A stretch of 16,235 nt of DNA from Flavobacteriales bacterium. Its GTDB lineage: Bacteria > Bacteroidota > Bacteroidia > Flavobacteriales_E > Vicingaceae. How positions within the stretch are numbered: the first letter of the stretch is position 1; every line of letters begins with the position of its first letter. Under the pieces are notes generated by a model. The model was not told the DNA's origin, made no database searches, and worked only from the letters and a program-made list of their open reading frames with translations. Below, piece by piece: positions 9,201 through 15,799 of the stretch. The stretch is from assembly GCA_029262915.1 (NCBI GenBank), contig JAJCYN010000196.1:1-16235 (forward strand), in the 5' to 3' direction. A program made the position numbers and the translations under genes.

Positions 9201-12200
9201 GCGTTTAGGTTATAGGTGAATGAACAAACGGTGTCATCTACATTGGCATTAGCAATAGGTAATCCGGAAAATGGGCCTCCTGCTATGGCTATTGGACAGC
9301 CATTGGTATCGACTACATCAAAAGAATACATATCTCCATTTTGTAAACCATTGATCTGAAAGGTACCTCCATTAGGAGTTGTTGTATTTACAAAACTCGC
9401 TGTGGCTGGTAATAAATTACTAGCAGTAAATATTCCTCCTAATAATTGAGGGTATCCTCCATTGATGGTAATGGTAAAACTACTATCTAAACAATTTTCT
9501 ATTGGATTGGAACTTAATATTGATGGGAGATAGGTTACTGCTGTTGCTGGTCCAACGGCAACACAACCTAAATTAAAGGATAAGGATGCAGTATCATATA
9601 GTGTAATGGGGGCATAGTAAACGGTATTATTGGTAAAGATAATCCCTGGTCCTGCTGGAGGTGGAGTTGTTAGAGCACCTAACAACCCAAAGGCCGCTCC
9701 GTTTAAGTTTTGATCTGACATATTAAGAAAAGTTCCGGTAACAAATCCTGTATAACAAGGATCAAGGTCAGGTCTAAGCCCTGGTGTTGGTGGACAGTTA
9801 TAAATCGCATAGGTAATCCCTGGATCATATGGTATTCCACCTATTGGACCAACATTTAGTGGATCAGTAAAGTCTCCGTTGCTATTGATGTTGATAATGT
9901 CATTGTCACACAGGATATAATCTATTAGTCCATTTCCTACTGTATTAACGTTTACTGTTCCTGCATTGGCTGGACAACCACAATTGGCAGGAATAGTATA
10001 TTCGAAAGCTGGTCCTAAATTAATGGTACAGGTTGGATCTGCAGAAAATACTGCTGTTACATCACACGTTCCTGCTCCACCTGCTGGTAATCCTGAGATA
10101 CTCCAGTTTTGAGGGGAGGTAAATGGTGCATTTATTACCGTATCTAATCCCGTACAGTTATCTGTAATGGTTAATGTTCCACTTGCTGGTGGGGCAGTAA
10201 AGGTTACAAAGCCATCTAAATTATAGGTGTTGGTTGCAGGGACACACGCACTTATATTGACTTGCAAAAACGTAAATGCACAAGGAGGTATACAAGATGC
10301 TGGGATGGAATATTCGAAAGCTGGTCCTAAATTAATGGTACAAGCTGGATCTGCAGAAAATACTGCTGTTACATCACACGTTCCTGCTCCACCTGCTGGT
10401 AATCCTGAGATACTCCAGTTTTGTGGGGAGGTAAAGGGAGCGTTTATTACGGTGTCTAATCCGGTACAATTGTCTGTAATGGTTAATGTTCCACTTGCTG
10501 GGGCTCCGGTAAAGCTTACAAATCCATCTAAATTATAGGTATTGGTCGCTGGAATACAAGCTCCTACATTTACTTGTAAAAACGTGAATGAACAAACCGT
10601 AGGACAAGCAACAGGAGCGGTATAATTTGTAGTAAAAGTACAAGTAGGATCTGCTGAAAATACAGCTGTTACATCGCAAGCAACTCCATCAGAATTAATC
10701 CCTGTAATATTATAATTTATAGGACTAACAAAGGGAGCGTTAAATACTTGATTATTTCCATGGCAATCTGTAACGGTTAACGTTCCAGTAGTGGGTGGAT
10801 CTACAAAAGCAATACTCCCGCTTACATCATAAAAATTAGTAGCCGGGATACAGGCAGTAGGCACTACCGATAAGCTGTTAATGATGCAAGTACATGGAGC
10901 AACAGTAATGGACACATTATCGGTAGCAACAACACAATTGTTACTATCGGTAGCAGTAATCGTATAAACAGTATTAGCAACAGGACAAACAGTTGGAGTT
11001 AGCGTAGTTGAATTTGTCATGTTAGTTGTTGGGTTCCAAGTAAAATTAGCTGGATAGCTTATTTCTGGATCATCAAAACTAATAGACCAACCGCCTACAC
11101 TTCCTGTCGGCAAACAGAACTCAGAATTTGCTCCCCTTAATTCTAATGACCAAACACCATTAGCATTACATCCATTTAGTGCTAACCATGAATTAAAAGG
11201 AGCAAATGTTCCTGTATAAGGCGAAGTTGCTGCTCCATAACTTCCAGCACCAAGGTCAAAACACATATTGCTAATTGAATTTCCAGAAAGCGATCCTCGA
11301 TTTGCAAGAATAATTTCTGTACCACTAGGACAAATTAATACTATTTCTACATCAGCTAAACTTAAAGCTCCACAAAGCCCAAGAAGATTAACATTATAAT
11401 CTGAAATGCAAACACCTGTTATTGAACCTGAACTGATAGTAGTAGTATTAAGTCCCTGCACATTAATGTTCATACTAGCATCAAAATTACCTGCACAATT
11501 TTGTCCTAAACTCACATTAGACCCATCTGCACAAGTACATCCGCCAAAACTTAAACATGGCAATGCAGGGTTACCAGCAATCAGATTTATTTCCGCATTA
11601 GAAAAAGTTGGCGTAGAAGCTGGGCTCACTAACACCTTGGCCTCACCTATAAGTTGTGCACACTGCCCAGGACAGAGACTAGTATCTGGTGTTGCTGAAA
11701 CTACCATTGTGGGGTTCTTAACTTCTACAGTAATACTTTGAGTACAAGTATTAACTCCATTCGTAATTTGAGCCGTAAAGGTTCCACTACTAGTTAAACA
11801 AACTTGTGTCGGATTATTTCCCCCACCAGATCCCATCGGGTATGAAAAACCATCGTGCAACCACGTAATAACTGAGGTAGGGTCATTAAGCGTGATAATA
11901 ACATTGTCAATTCCCCAATGATCAAAATCGGCACCACTAACATCATCCTGATGCCATCTAATCATGGTATTTAATGTCATAGCTCCGGCTGGTATTGTCG
12001 CACAATACTGATTCCAGTTGGTTAAATTAGGATCATTCCCTCCATTTGGATCCCAATAATTAATAGTTATCCAAGTAACCCCATTATCAATTGAATATTG
12101 CAGAAAAACTCCTTCATCAGGTTCATCTGGTCCTTCACAAGGAGCAGGATCTCCTTGAATAGAGTAGCGCATTTCAAAACAAATTGTTCCTCCTAGTGTT

Positions 12201-12526
12201 AAATCAAATCCGACAGTTGTCATATCTCTAGGATTAACAGAAGTGTTTCCCATCCACATAAAATCAGACCCATCAGGAGATGGAACACCACAAGTGTTAT
12301 TACCAATCGCTACAGTCTGAGTAAATTGCCATCCAACCGGAGCACCGCTATTAAAATCCTCTTGAAAAGCAACATTCCCATCCATAGTACCAAAAGCACT
12401 TAACGTAGCACATTCACCACATATTACTGTATCAGGAACAGAAAAAAGATTTAATGTACATTGAGAGAATCCTTCATAAGTAAGAAGGATTAAAACAATA
12501 CTAAATAGTTTACTTAATGCTTTCAA
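6278..12526 (-). CDS. Giant T9SS type B secreted adhesin with reelin-like, P-domain, SprB, Ig-like and PKD modules
   Basis: Predicted surface adhesin of 2082 residues. The start is TTG: an in-frame stop lies five codons upstream, and only this start keeps the signal peptide (MKALSKLFSIVLILLTYEGFSQ). Modules: Ig-like A at 26-270, apparently interrupted by a reelin-like domain (about 46-216); Ig-like B at 274-543, interrupted by a proprotein-convertase P-type domain (about 298-490, with NGVWSLELRG); three cysteine-rich repeats of about 100 residues (545-850); an unassigned cysteine-containing stretch (851-1168); six SprB-type repeats (1169-1648, YSIDGGTTFQ and V/TxDxxGC signatures); two Ig-like domains (1649-1802); two PKD domains (1803-1987); and the type B sorting domain (1990-2082, NAFTPDGDALNDGF, FDRWGEVIY). 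I count more than 70 cysteines. SprB repeats occur in the mobile gliding adhesin SprB of Flavobacterium johnsoniae, but repeat type alone does not prove a gliding role. It overlaps the upstream small secreted gene by 17 nt. Confidence 0.93.
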   Translation of the reverse strand: MKALSKLFSIVLILLTYEGFSQCTLNLFSVPDTVICGECATLSAFGTMDGNVAFQEDFNSGAPVGWQFTQTVAIGNNTCGVPSPDGSDFMWMGNTSVNPRDMTTVGFDLTLGGTICFEMRYSIQGDPAPCEGPDEPDEGVFLQYSIDNGVTWITINYWDPNGGNDPNLTNWNQYCATIPAGAMTLNTMIRWHQDDVSGADFDHWGIDNVIITLNDPTSVITWLHDGFSYPMGSGGGNNPTQVCLTSSGTFTAQITNGVNTCTQSITVEVKNPTMVVSATPDTSLCPGQCAQLIGEAKVLVSPASTPTFSNAEINLIAGNPALPCLSFGGCTCADGSNVSLGQNCAGNFDASMNINVQGLNTTTISSGSITGVCISDYNVNLLGLCGALSLADVEIVLICPSGTEIILANRGSLSGNSISNMCFDLGAGSYGAATSPYTGTFAPFNSWLALNGCNANGVWSLELRGANSEFCLPTGSVGGWSISFDDPEISYPANFTWNPTTNMTNSTTLTPTVCPVANTVYTITATDSNNCVVATDNVSITVAPCTCIINSLSVVPTACIPATNFYDVSGSIAFVDPPTTGTLTVTDCHGNNQVFNAPFVSPINYNITGINSDGVACDVTAVFSADPTCTFTTNYTAPVACPTVCSFTFLQVNVGACIPATNTYNLDGFVSFTGAPASGTLTITDNCTGLDTVINAPFTSPQNWSISGLPAGGAGTCDVTAVFSADPACTINLGPAFEYSIPASCIPPCAFTFLQVNISACVPATNTYNLDGFVTFTAPPASGTLTITDNCTGLDTVINAPFTSPQNWSISGLPAGGAGTCDVTAVFSADPTCTINLGPAFEYTIPANCGCPANAGTVNVNTVGNGLIDYILCDNDIININSNGDFTDPLNVGPIGGIPYDPGITYAIYNCPPTPGLRPDLDPCYTGFVTGTFLNMSDQNLNGAAFGLLGALTTPPPAGPGIIFTNNTVYYAPITLYDTASLSFNLGCVAVGPATAVTYLPSILSSNPIENCLDSSFTITINGGYPQLLGGIFTASNLLPATASFVNTTTPNGGTFQINGLQNGDMYSFDVVDTNGCPIAIAGGPFSGLPIANANVDDTVCSFTYNLNAIPSIGTGAWTGPPGLIFSNNTSPTSSITATSAGTFALTWTEDNGGVCTSNDVVNITFSNLVLNATSAQATCGNNDGSITITITGGVTPYQYSIDGGTTFQAGNVFNTLTSGPYNLVVTDAALCQITGIENVGSSGAPTINSVTTIEPSCNGVCDGTVTVVAAGGSGAIQYSIDGGTTFQATGTFTNLCAGTLFSFLAQDALGCSVTTDTILFDPLLLVIDSVPPIDALCFGANDGALTIFTSGGTGTITYSINNGTTFLPTATFNNLAPTIPPAVYDIIVRDANGCTANTTATIAEPTTIIIPPPLITNVSCFGACDGQIVITPSGGTPFTTGSPYTYAWSSGGNSFTESNLCVGNYTVRVTDANGCFIDSTFTVIEPANLTAITASQNANCSSPDGYAAVFNVTGGTGPYTYDWGAGPTTNDTLFNLIPGNYSVTVTDAAVPVGCAITFNITVGNNPSFTASITSSTIPSCNGGANGTATADGSDPTATYLFQWDATASNQTSQTAGGLAANTYTVTVTDQATGCTDQATITIGEPTPVVVTATSPITICSSQSASLTATGSGGSGSGYTYNWDNGTFIGATYTVSPLVNTTYTVFAIDANGCTSASVNVDVIVRFPLSVVASPSDTNICLGQSATINATAFFGLGSNYQFAWSNGFNGPSQVVSPTVTTVYTVFLNDGCSPQVSATVTINIDPLPVIDFLVDDIDGCESPQQLFTFHNIPGATDSTLTWTFGDGTSISGLATNFNPNVDTVTHTYSSGSGTFDVTLTVTTTAAAGNCTNTLPKPAYITIHQNPIADFTMNPNPATMFDPTIDFFDQSTSFAAPPILSYAWDIGGLDSSFLQNPTYTFPSDTGNYLIYLTVTDFNGCMDTSSNTVTVLGEFGIYVPNAFTPDGDALNDGFFPNGFGISDQDYTFFIFDRWGEVIYESHSKFEPWTGTYKGKIVQNGVYVWKLLFTDINGDPHTEIGHVTIVK
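7586..9022 (-). repeat. Six SprB-type repeats in the giant adhesin
   Basis: Residues 1169-1648 comprise six repeats of 75-84 residues. Each follows the pattern C-x-(G/S)-x-x-D/N-G ... GG-xx-(Y)-x-Y-x-(I/W) ... F-x-x-L-x-x-G-x-Y-x-x-x-V-x-D-x-x-x-C. The first two share the string YSIDGGTTFQA exactly, and the third has YSINNGTTF. The last three replace this with a YxYxW-type strand. This agrees with the SprB repeat family of Bacteroidota adhesins. Repeats four to six drift toward the Ig-like modules that follow. Confidence 0.85.
9977..10894 (-). repeat. Three tandem cysteine-rich repeats of about 104 residues, two nearly identical in DNA
   Basis: Residues 545-644, 645-748 and 749-850 of the giant adhesin are three copies of one module. 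Its pattern is C-x-F-x-x-L-x-V-x-x-x-A-C-x-P-A-T-N, then G-T-L-T-(I/V)-T-D, then CDVTAVFSADP-x-C. The second and third copies are in register at a 312-bp offset (for example TTCGAAAGCTGGTCC at 10001 and 10313 on the plus strand). By eye they differ at only about three positions over the first 100 bp, with more differences further along. The first copy is much more diverged and sits at an offset of about 300 bp. I do not recognise a named family for this module. Confidence 0.9.
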
Positions 12527-12935
12527 TGGATATGTTTTTTAGTTCATATTTTGTTAGCTGTCTTACACCTTCCAAGTTCAACATTTTAGAAAATATTTTG
12601 AGCGATTTACTTTTTGAGTCACAATCTCCTTTAATTTTACCGTTGGCAGGAACTTCTAAGTTAATTTTGTACTCTAAAGAGCTTGAATTACAAGTTTGAC
12701 AAACACTATCGTACCAAATTTCCTTATTAAAAGAAATTTTAATATCCACTGCTGAATTATTATTTATTTCAATAAATAAATACTGTTTCGCAGTACCTCT
12801 TTCAGGACTAATACAATCCCTAAAATTGAGGTATACCTCCACTCCGTTTTCGGAATAATATGGACTTCTATCGGTAGATTGTCCAAAAGAATAAGATACC
12901 ACAAATACAAAAAAGAACAAGAGTATATTTTTCAT
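12510..12935 (-). CDS. Small secreted protein of unknown function, coupled to the giant adhesin
   Basis: A 141-residue protein with a strong signal peptide (MKNILLFFFVFVVSYSFGQ, cleavage near Gly18-Gln19), so about 122 residues are exported. An in-frame ATG 16 codons upstream at base 12983 is possible, but it would extend past the signal and overlap the candidate promoter. The mature part has four cysteines (41, 79, 82, 105), including a CQTC motif, and alternating hydrophobic strands (VEVYLNFRDC, QYLFIEIN, VDIKISFNKEIW, EYKINLEVPANGK), suggesting a small beta-sandwich. There is no T9SS sorting domain, lipobox or transmembrane helix after the signal, so it is probably periplasmic. I do not recognise the family. 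Its last 17 nt overlap the TTG start of the giant adhesin, which suggests cotranslation and perhaps a chaperone or accessory role; that role is inference only. Confidence 0.82.
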   Translation of the reverse strand: MKNILLFFFVFVVSYSFGQSTDRSPYYSENGVEVYLNFRDCISPERGTAKQYLFIEINNNSAVDIKISFNKEIWYDSVCQTCNSSSLEYKINLEVPANGKIKGDCDSKSKSLKIFSKMLNLEGVRQLTKYELKNISIESIK

Positions 12936-12952
12936 AATTTCAAAAAAGTGCT

Positions 12953-12983
12953 TAAATGTAAGTAAATAATATACTAAAACCAA
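12953..12983 (-). promoter_or_regulatory. Candidate Bacteroidota-type promoter for the small secreted protein and giant adhesin
   Basis: On the minus strand, TTG (12983-12981) is followed by 20 bases and TACATTTA (12960-12953). Known Bacteroidota promoters have TTG near -33 and TAnnTTTG near -7 with 19-21 bases between; the last base here is A instead of G. The implied leader before the ATG at 12935 is very short, roughly 10-15 nt. AT-rich DNA gives such matches by chance, so this is only a candidate. Confidence 0.35.
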
Positions 12984-13084
12984 TAGTTTCAGTGAATTAG
13001 AATAATTTTACTATCATTTTTTAATCTTTTTTTAGATTCCTAACTTACAAATTGAGGTAGTAATCTTTGTTAGGTTGGTAGATG

Positions 13085-13110
13085 TTGGTATATAAAATTT
13101 TGTATTTTCG
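13085..13110 (+). promoter_or_regulatory. Weak candidate promoter upstream of the thioredoxin-like lipoprotein gene
   Basis: TATTTTCG at 13103-13110 differs by one base from TAnnTTTG and lies 31 bp before the TTG start. The nearest upstream TTG is at 13085-13087, only 15 bases away, which is shorter than the usual 19-21. It is the best match I see in the divergent 206-bp gap between the minus-strand adhesin unit and this gene. The rest of that gap holds only AT-rich sequence. Confidence 0.2.
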
Positions 13111-13141
13111 CTAACAACATTTTAATCAAATCTAAATAGGC

Positions 13142-15274
13142 TTGAAATCAATTTTATTGATAATTATCTCATTTTTAATTTTATCTATATTTTCTTGTGA
13201 AGGAAAAAATGCTGATCTAAATGTCCTTAAAAACACTGAACAAATAGTTATGGATACGACTCAACATAAACATACCAATAATTTAATTAATGAGACCAGC
13301 CCATATTTATTACAACATGCTCATAATCCTGTAAACTGGTATGCTTGGGGAGATGAAGCTTTGGAAAAAGCTAAAGCTGAAAACAAACTTTTATTGATAA
13401 GTGTAGGTTATTCTGCTTGTCATTGGTGCCATGTTATGGAACATGAATCTTTTGAAAATGAGGCAGTCGCCCAAATAATGAATGACAAATTTATCTGTAT
13501 AAAAGTAGATAGAGAAGAGCGGCCTGATATTGATCAAATTTATATGAATGCTGTTCAATTAATGACTGGAAGAGGTGGTTGGCCTTTAAATTGTTTTGCA
13601 CTACCTACAGGGGAGCCTTTTTATGGTGGCACTTATTTTCCTAAAGATCAATGGGTACAAATTTTAAATAGTGTAGCTAACGAATATAAAGTTGCTCCAC
13701 AAAAAGTTGTTGAATATGCCGAAAAATTGACTCAAGGAATAAAAACAAGCGAAATACTACCTATGGTAAAGGACAAGACTCCTTTTTCTATGGATGTATT
13801 AGATGCTGGTGTTACAAGGATAAAAAAACAGTTTGATTATGTAGAAGGTGGTGGAGATCATGCTCCAAAATTTCCTATGCCAAATAACTATCAATTTTTA
13901 CTTCAATATTATTACCACACAAAAGATAAAGAAGTATTAGATGTTGTTGAGCTTACGCTAGATAAAATGGCTTATGGTGGTATTTATGATCAGATTGGTG
14001 GCGGTTTTGCTCGTTACTCAACAGATAAGTACTGGAAAGCCCCTCATTTTGAAAAAATGTTATATGATAACGGGCAATTGGTCTCTTTGTATAGTGATGC
14101 TTATCAATTAACTAAAAGTCCATTATACAAGCACGTTGTTTACCAAACACTGGAATATATCGAAAGAGAAATGACGGCCAAAAATGGAGCATTTTATTCT
14201 TCTTTAGATGCTGACAGTCAAGGTGAAGAGGGTAAGTTTTACGTTTGGAGTAAAGAAGAATTAGATGAAATTCTAAAAGATGATTATGCTCTAGTAAAGG
14301 AATATTACAATGTAAATTCAATTGGAAAATGGGAAGGGCATTATATTTTATTACGTAAAAAAGATAATGCTAAAATTGCCAAACTATTCAACCTTTCTGA
14401 AGAAGAAGTAGCTAAAAAAATTGACAAAATAAATACCGCTTTATTAAAAGAACGAGCTAAAAGAATTAGACCAGGATTAGATGATAAAACATTAACCTCA
14501 TGGAATGCTTTAATGTTAAAAGGTTACGTTGATGCTTACAACGTTTTTGGGGAAGAAAAATTCTTAAAAGCTGCATTAAAAAATGCTAACTTTCTTGCTA
14601 ATACTCAAATTAGAAAAGATGGCGGATTAAACCATAATTACAAAAATGGCATAAGTAATTTGGATGGATATTTGGAAGATTATTCCTTTACCACGGAAGC
14701 ATTTATTGCTCTTTATCAAGCTACTTTTGATGAAAAATGGTTATCCTATGCAAAGCAATTAACCGACTATGCTATTGCTCATTTTTATGATGCTGAAACT
14801 GGATTTTTCTTTTTTACATCTAATAATGCAAAAGGATTGGTTGCGAGAAAAATGGAACTTTCTGACAATGTTATTCCCGCTTCCAATTCAAGCATGGCAA
14901 AAGCTCTTTTTCTTTTGGGTGAATTGTATTACGATGAAGATTACAGCAAAAAATCGAAACAAATGTTAAAGAACACTGAGGCACAAATTTCACAGTACAT
15001 TTCGGGTTATTCTAATTGGGGAATTTTAATGCTCAATAATGTAAAACCTTTTTACGAAGTTGCAATCTCTGGAAAAAAAGCACATTTAAAAAGGCAGGAG
15101 TTAACCGAAAATTATCTTCCAAATAAATTAATAGTCGGTAGTATTAAGGAAAGTAATTTACCTTTGTTGGAAATGAAGCAAGTAAACGGAAAGACGATGA
15201 TATACGTATGTTATAATAAAGCTTGCCAAAAACCAGTGGAGGAAGTGAGTGAAGCTCTTTTGCAAATTAAATAA
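13142..15274 (+). CDS. Thioredoxin-domain protein of the DUF255/YyaL/SSP411 family, predicted lipoprotein
   Basis: A 710-residue protein with an N-terminal thioredoxin-like domain ([21 protein letters not shown] at 50-70, then [15 protein letters not shown] with a Cys93-His-Trp-Cys96 pair, [31 protein letters not shown]). An alpha/alpha-barrel domain like that of N-acylglucosamine 2-epimerases follows ([58 protein letters not shown]). This is the complete SSP411 architecture; its biochemical activity is not well established. The start is TTG, with an in-frame stop three codons upstream; the first ATG is codon 37 (base 13250). The TTG start gives a hydrophobic signal ending I-F-S-Cys19, an imperfect lipobox (Phe at -2), so envelope attachment is likely but unproven. 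Starting at the ATG instead would give a cytoplasmic protein. The next gene starts directly after the stop. Confidence 0.9.
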   Translation: MKSILLIIISFLILSIFSCEGKNADLNVLKNTEQIVMDTTQHKHTNNLINETSPYLLQHAHNPVNWYAWGDEALEKAKAENKLLLISVGYSACHWCHVMEHESFENEAVAQIMNDKFICIKVDREERPDIDQIYMNAVQLMTGRGGWPLNCFALPTGEPFYGGTYFPKDQWVQILNSVANEYKVAPQKVVEYAEKLTQGIKTSEILPMVKDKTPFSMDVLDAGVTRIKKQFDYVEGGGDHAPKFPMPNNYQFLLQYYYHTKDKEVLDVVELTLDKMAYGGIYDQIGGGFARYSTDKYWKAPHFEKMLYDNGQLVSLYSDAYQLTKSPLYKHVVYQTLEYIEREMTAKNGAFYSSLDADSQGEEGKFYVWSKEELDEILKDDYALVKEYYNVNSIGKWEGHYILLRKKDNAKIAKLFNLSEEEVAKKIDKINTALLKERAKRIRPGLDDKTLTSWNALMLKGYVDAYNVFGEEKFLKAALKNANFLANTQIRKDGGLNHNYKNGISNLDGYLEDYSFTTEAFIALYQATFDEKWLSYAKQLTDYAIAHFYDAETGFFFFTSNNAKGLVARKMELSDNVIPASNSSMAKALFLLGELYYDEDYSKKSKQMLKNTEAQISQYISGYSNWGILMLNNVKPFYEVAISGKKAHLKRQELTENYLPNKLIVGSIKESNLPLLEMKQVNGKTMIYVCYNKACQKPVEEVSEALLQIK

Positions 15275-15799
15275 ATGTCAATTATTCCTACAGAAAATAT
15301 TCAAAACAAAATTTACTTTATTAGGGATAAAAAAGTAATGCTAGATAGTGATTTAGCTGAGCTTTATCAGGTTGAAACAAAACGATTAAACGAGCAAGTA
15401 AAAAGAAATATAGACCGATTTCCTAGTGATTTTATGTTTCAACTTAGTGATAAAGAATGGAAGATCTTGAAGTCGCAAAATGCGACCTCAAGTTGGGGAG
15501 GAAGAAGAACACTTCCGTTGGCTTTTACCGAACAAGGAGTTTCTATGCTTTCGAGTGTTTTAAATAGCAAAAGAGCCATACAGGTAAACATTCAAATTAT
15601 TAGAATTTTTACCCGAATGAGAGAACTGTTATTATCTCACCAAGAACTGCTAAAAGAATTAGACATCATCAAACAAAAAGTGGGAGCAAATACGAATGAT
15701 ATTGAATTAGTTTTGAATTATTTAAAACAATTTGAAATAGCTAAACAACAAGAATTAACTCAACAACAGCGAAATAAAATTGGGTTTAAGAATGATTAA
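15275..15799 (+). CDS. ORF6N domain-containing DNA-binding protein
   Basis: A 174-residue protein. Residues about 8-95 form an ORF6N domain: IQNKIYFIRDKKVMLDSDLA, LYQVETKRLNEQVKRN, RFPSDFMFQLSDKEW, SSWGGRRTLPLAFTEQGVSMLSSVL. Residues about 115-165 are rich in Leu, Glu and Lys and are likely a coiled coil. ORF6N domains were described in phage and large DNA-virus proteins (KilA-N/ORF6N, antirepressor-like) and are common as stand-alone chromosomal genes in Bacteroidota, where their role is mostly unknown; DNA binding is inferred from the family. Both junctions have zero spacing: the preceding TAA is followed at once by this ATG, and this TAA at once by the next ATG. The 7-mer ATTAAAT occurs just before the start (15266-15272) and at the end (15795-15801). 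The gene probably shares a transcript with its neighbours. Confidence 0.92.
   Translation: MSIIPTENIQNKIYFIRDKKVMLDSDLAELYQVETKRLNEQVKRNIDRFPSDFMFQLSDKEWKILKSQNATSSWGGRRTLPLAFTEQGVSMLSSVLNSKRAIQVNIQIIRIFTRMRELLLSHQELLKELDIIKQKVGANTNDIELVLNYLKQFEIAKQQELTQQQRNKIGFKND
15467..15491. repeat. Inverted repeat within the ORF6N gene
   Basis: TTGAAGTCGCA, a 3-base AAA spacer, then TGCGACCTCAA: 11-base arms with a single mismatch (A opposite C at the fifth pair). It encodes the LKSQNATS segment just before the conserved SSWGGRR block. It could fold as a hairpin in RNA or be a palindromic protein-binding site. There is no T tract after it and it lies mid-gene, so it is not a terminator. Confidence 0.6.

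Noticed and set aside
13023..13038. AATCT-T6-AGATT hairpin in the divergent intergenic region
   Set aside because: The 5-bp A-T-rich stem with a T6 loop and no following T run is not a terminator, and such a palindrome is expected by chance in this DNA.
15275..15799. ORF6N gene as evidence of a prophage
   Set aside because: No integrase, structural phage genes or attachment sites are present; stand-alone ORF6N genes are common in Bacteroidota chromosomes.
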